Shown here: positions 63,063-64,000 of the stretch, one piece after another | Position numbering within the stretch: the stretch's first letter is position 1 | How the letters are laid out: the number at the start of each line of letters is the position of its first letter | Assembly (NCBI GenBank): GCA_009746045.1 | Contig: RPFO01000219.1 | Span: forward strand, 1,022,501-1,086,500 | Direction of reading: 5' to 3' | DNA from: Mesostigma viride | Lineage: Eukaryota; Streptophyta; Mesostigmatophyceae; Mesostigmatales; Mesostigmataceae | DNA: 64,000 nucleotides | Position numbers and translations under genes: made by a program | The notes under the pieces: generated by a model | What the model was told of the DNA's origin: nothing | Seen by the model: only the letters and a program-made list of their open reading frames with translations | Databases searched by the model: none

Positions 63063-63956
63063 TTAGAGGGCTTTGATTCTCTTGGCCTCCCTGGGCGCCT
63101 CCAATTTGTTGGCCTGTCGGTTGCCCTCCATGAGGCGCTTGTTGTCCGCGTACATCGCTTTGTCCACCGGCTCCTTGGCCAAGTCGTGCAAGCCCCACTT
63201 TAGGAAGACCGCGCCCATGTCCTTCCCCATCTCCTCCACGGACCGCGCCACGTCCATCCCGCGTTTTATCGATCTCTCGTGCAATGAGTTCATGAGGTAG
63301 ACTGACGAGTTCATGGGGCCCCGGAAGTAGTCGCGCGTGGCCTCGCTCCTCTTGATCTCGTGGTGCTCCCTGTACTTCTGGGTCGCCATGCCGCAGACGG
63401 CTAGGTTGACGTTCGCGTTCACGATGGCGCAGTTCTTGCCCACCTGGCTGGGGGCACTCACCGCCTTGATGGCGTCCATGTGCGACTTGGTGGACTCGCA
63501 GGACTTGATGCGCGGCTCGTCTTTCAGGGACAGGTCTTTGCGGTCGGCGCGCGCGTAAATGTCGTCGGCCAGGGATTTGTCGGCGGCCAGGTAGCGCTCG
63601 AACAGCACGGCGAGGTGGTAGCGGAAGGAGGCCGCCCTCTTACCAGGCAGCAGCTGGACGATTTGTATGATCCCCAGCCGGTCGGCGACGGGCGTGTCTC
63701 GCTGCCTGGCACCTGGGAATTTCCAGACAGTACTGAGAGTACCTACTTCTGCAAACTCCTTTTGGACCCTTGAGAAGTAATGGGATGCGTGAGAGTTTGC
63801 ATCGTGCGTGAACACGCCCTCGGGTGTCATGAAGCACACTACCTTGATTACGTCAATCACGGATATCTTGCCGTCTGGCGTCACCCTGATCTTGTCACGG
63901 AACAGGGGTTCATCCTCGCCGCCGTCCACCGGCAGCAAATACTGGACCATCGCCAT
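63063..63956 (-). CDS. Bro-N/KilA-like protein, 297 aa
   Basis: ATG at 63956 (MAMVQYLLPVDGG). It shares with the gene at 51262 the N-terminal domain (RVTPDGKISVIDVIK, FPGARQRDTPVAD, LLPGKRAASFR) and then EPRIKSCESTKS. The C-terminal half has a Met-rich segment (MNSSVYLMNSLHE) and ends in a basic KRIKAL. The two proteins are clearly related but well diverged. A DNA-binding regulatory role is inferred from Bro/KilA families. Confidence 0.65.
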   Translation of the reverse strand: MAMVQYLLPVDGGEDEPLFRDKIRVTPDGKISVIDVIKVVCFMTPEGVFTHDANSHASHYFSRVQKEFAEVGTLSTVWKFPGARQRDTPVADRLGIIQIVQLLPGKRAASFRYHLAVLFERYLAADKSLADDIYARADRKDLSLKDEPRIKSCESTKSHMDAIKAVSAPSQVGKNCAIVNANVNLAVCGMATQKYREHHEIKRSEATRDYFRGPMNSSVYLMNSLHERSIKRGMDVARSVEEMGKDMGAVFLKWGLHDLAKEPVDKAMYADNKRLMEGNRQANKLEAPREAKRIKAL

Positions 63957-64000
63957 CTCCTATATGTCTGTGCCATTTGCCGAGATTTCCTTCTCGTCTA

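Overview
The window looks like a repeat-rich, GC-rich nuclear contig of a unicellular eukaryote, most likely a microalga, with a block of giant-virus-like genes at its right end. Evidence for a eukaryotic nucleus is GT-AG introns with pyrimidine tracts, kilobase-scale microsatellites, long satellite arrays, LINEs, an LTR retrotransposon and a DDE-type DNA transposon. No rRNA, tRNA or ordinary housekeeping gene was recognised, so the species cannot be named from this sequence.

Layout. 1-10 kb: a foldback element filled with tetranucleotide repeats (about 1.0-2.2 kb), a degenerate LINE ORF1 on the minus strand (2.6-3.9 kb), a 1.3-kb (GATG)n tract, a small zinc-ribbon ORF behind an intron (6.0-6.4 kb), a 1.7-kb purine tract, (GTGC)n and (GT)n tracts, and a 183-bp tandem repeat. 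10-16.6 kb: a LINE RT fragment, then an apparently complete APE-type LINE preceded by three 168-bp monomers. 17.0-23.7 kb: seven identical 170-bp monomers followed by an R2-like retroelement that carries PHD, RING and C2H2 zinc fingers before its RT and restriction-like endonuclease. 23.7-28 kb: a minus-strand transposase gene with introns and a flanking tandem repeat. 30-46.6 kb: a minisatellite and a long satellite (units of about 66-71 bp). The satellite is interrupted by a young LTR element with identical 410-bp LTRs (37.35-43.51 kb) and by a 5'-truncated copy of the APE LINE (45.46-46.34 kb), across which the satellite changes orientation.

46.6-64 kb is different: short, tightly packed genes on both strands, TATA-like boxes just upstream of start codons, and families typical of large DNA viruses. 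These include two KilA-N proteins, two Bro-N-like paralogues, an HNH-type protein, a P-loop NTPase, three PD-(D/E)XK-like nucleases (one fused to KilA-N) and four proteins with a shared N-terminal Cys/His motif. No viral hallmark gene (capsid, polymerase B, packaging ATPase) is present, so this is best read as part of an endogenous viral element of uncertain family.

Many genes appear frameshifted. In the R2-like element, the LTR element, the transposase and the viral block, the reading-frame changes are almost all in the direction of one missing base, usually at a short homopolymer. This suggests under-called homopolymers in the assembly rather than decay. The LINE ORF1 at 2.6-3.9 kb does not fit that pattern and looks truly degenerate.
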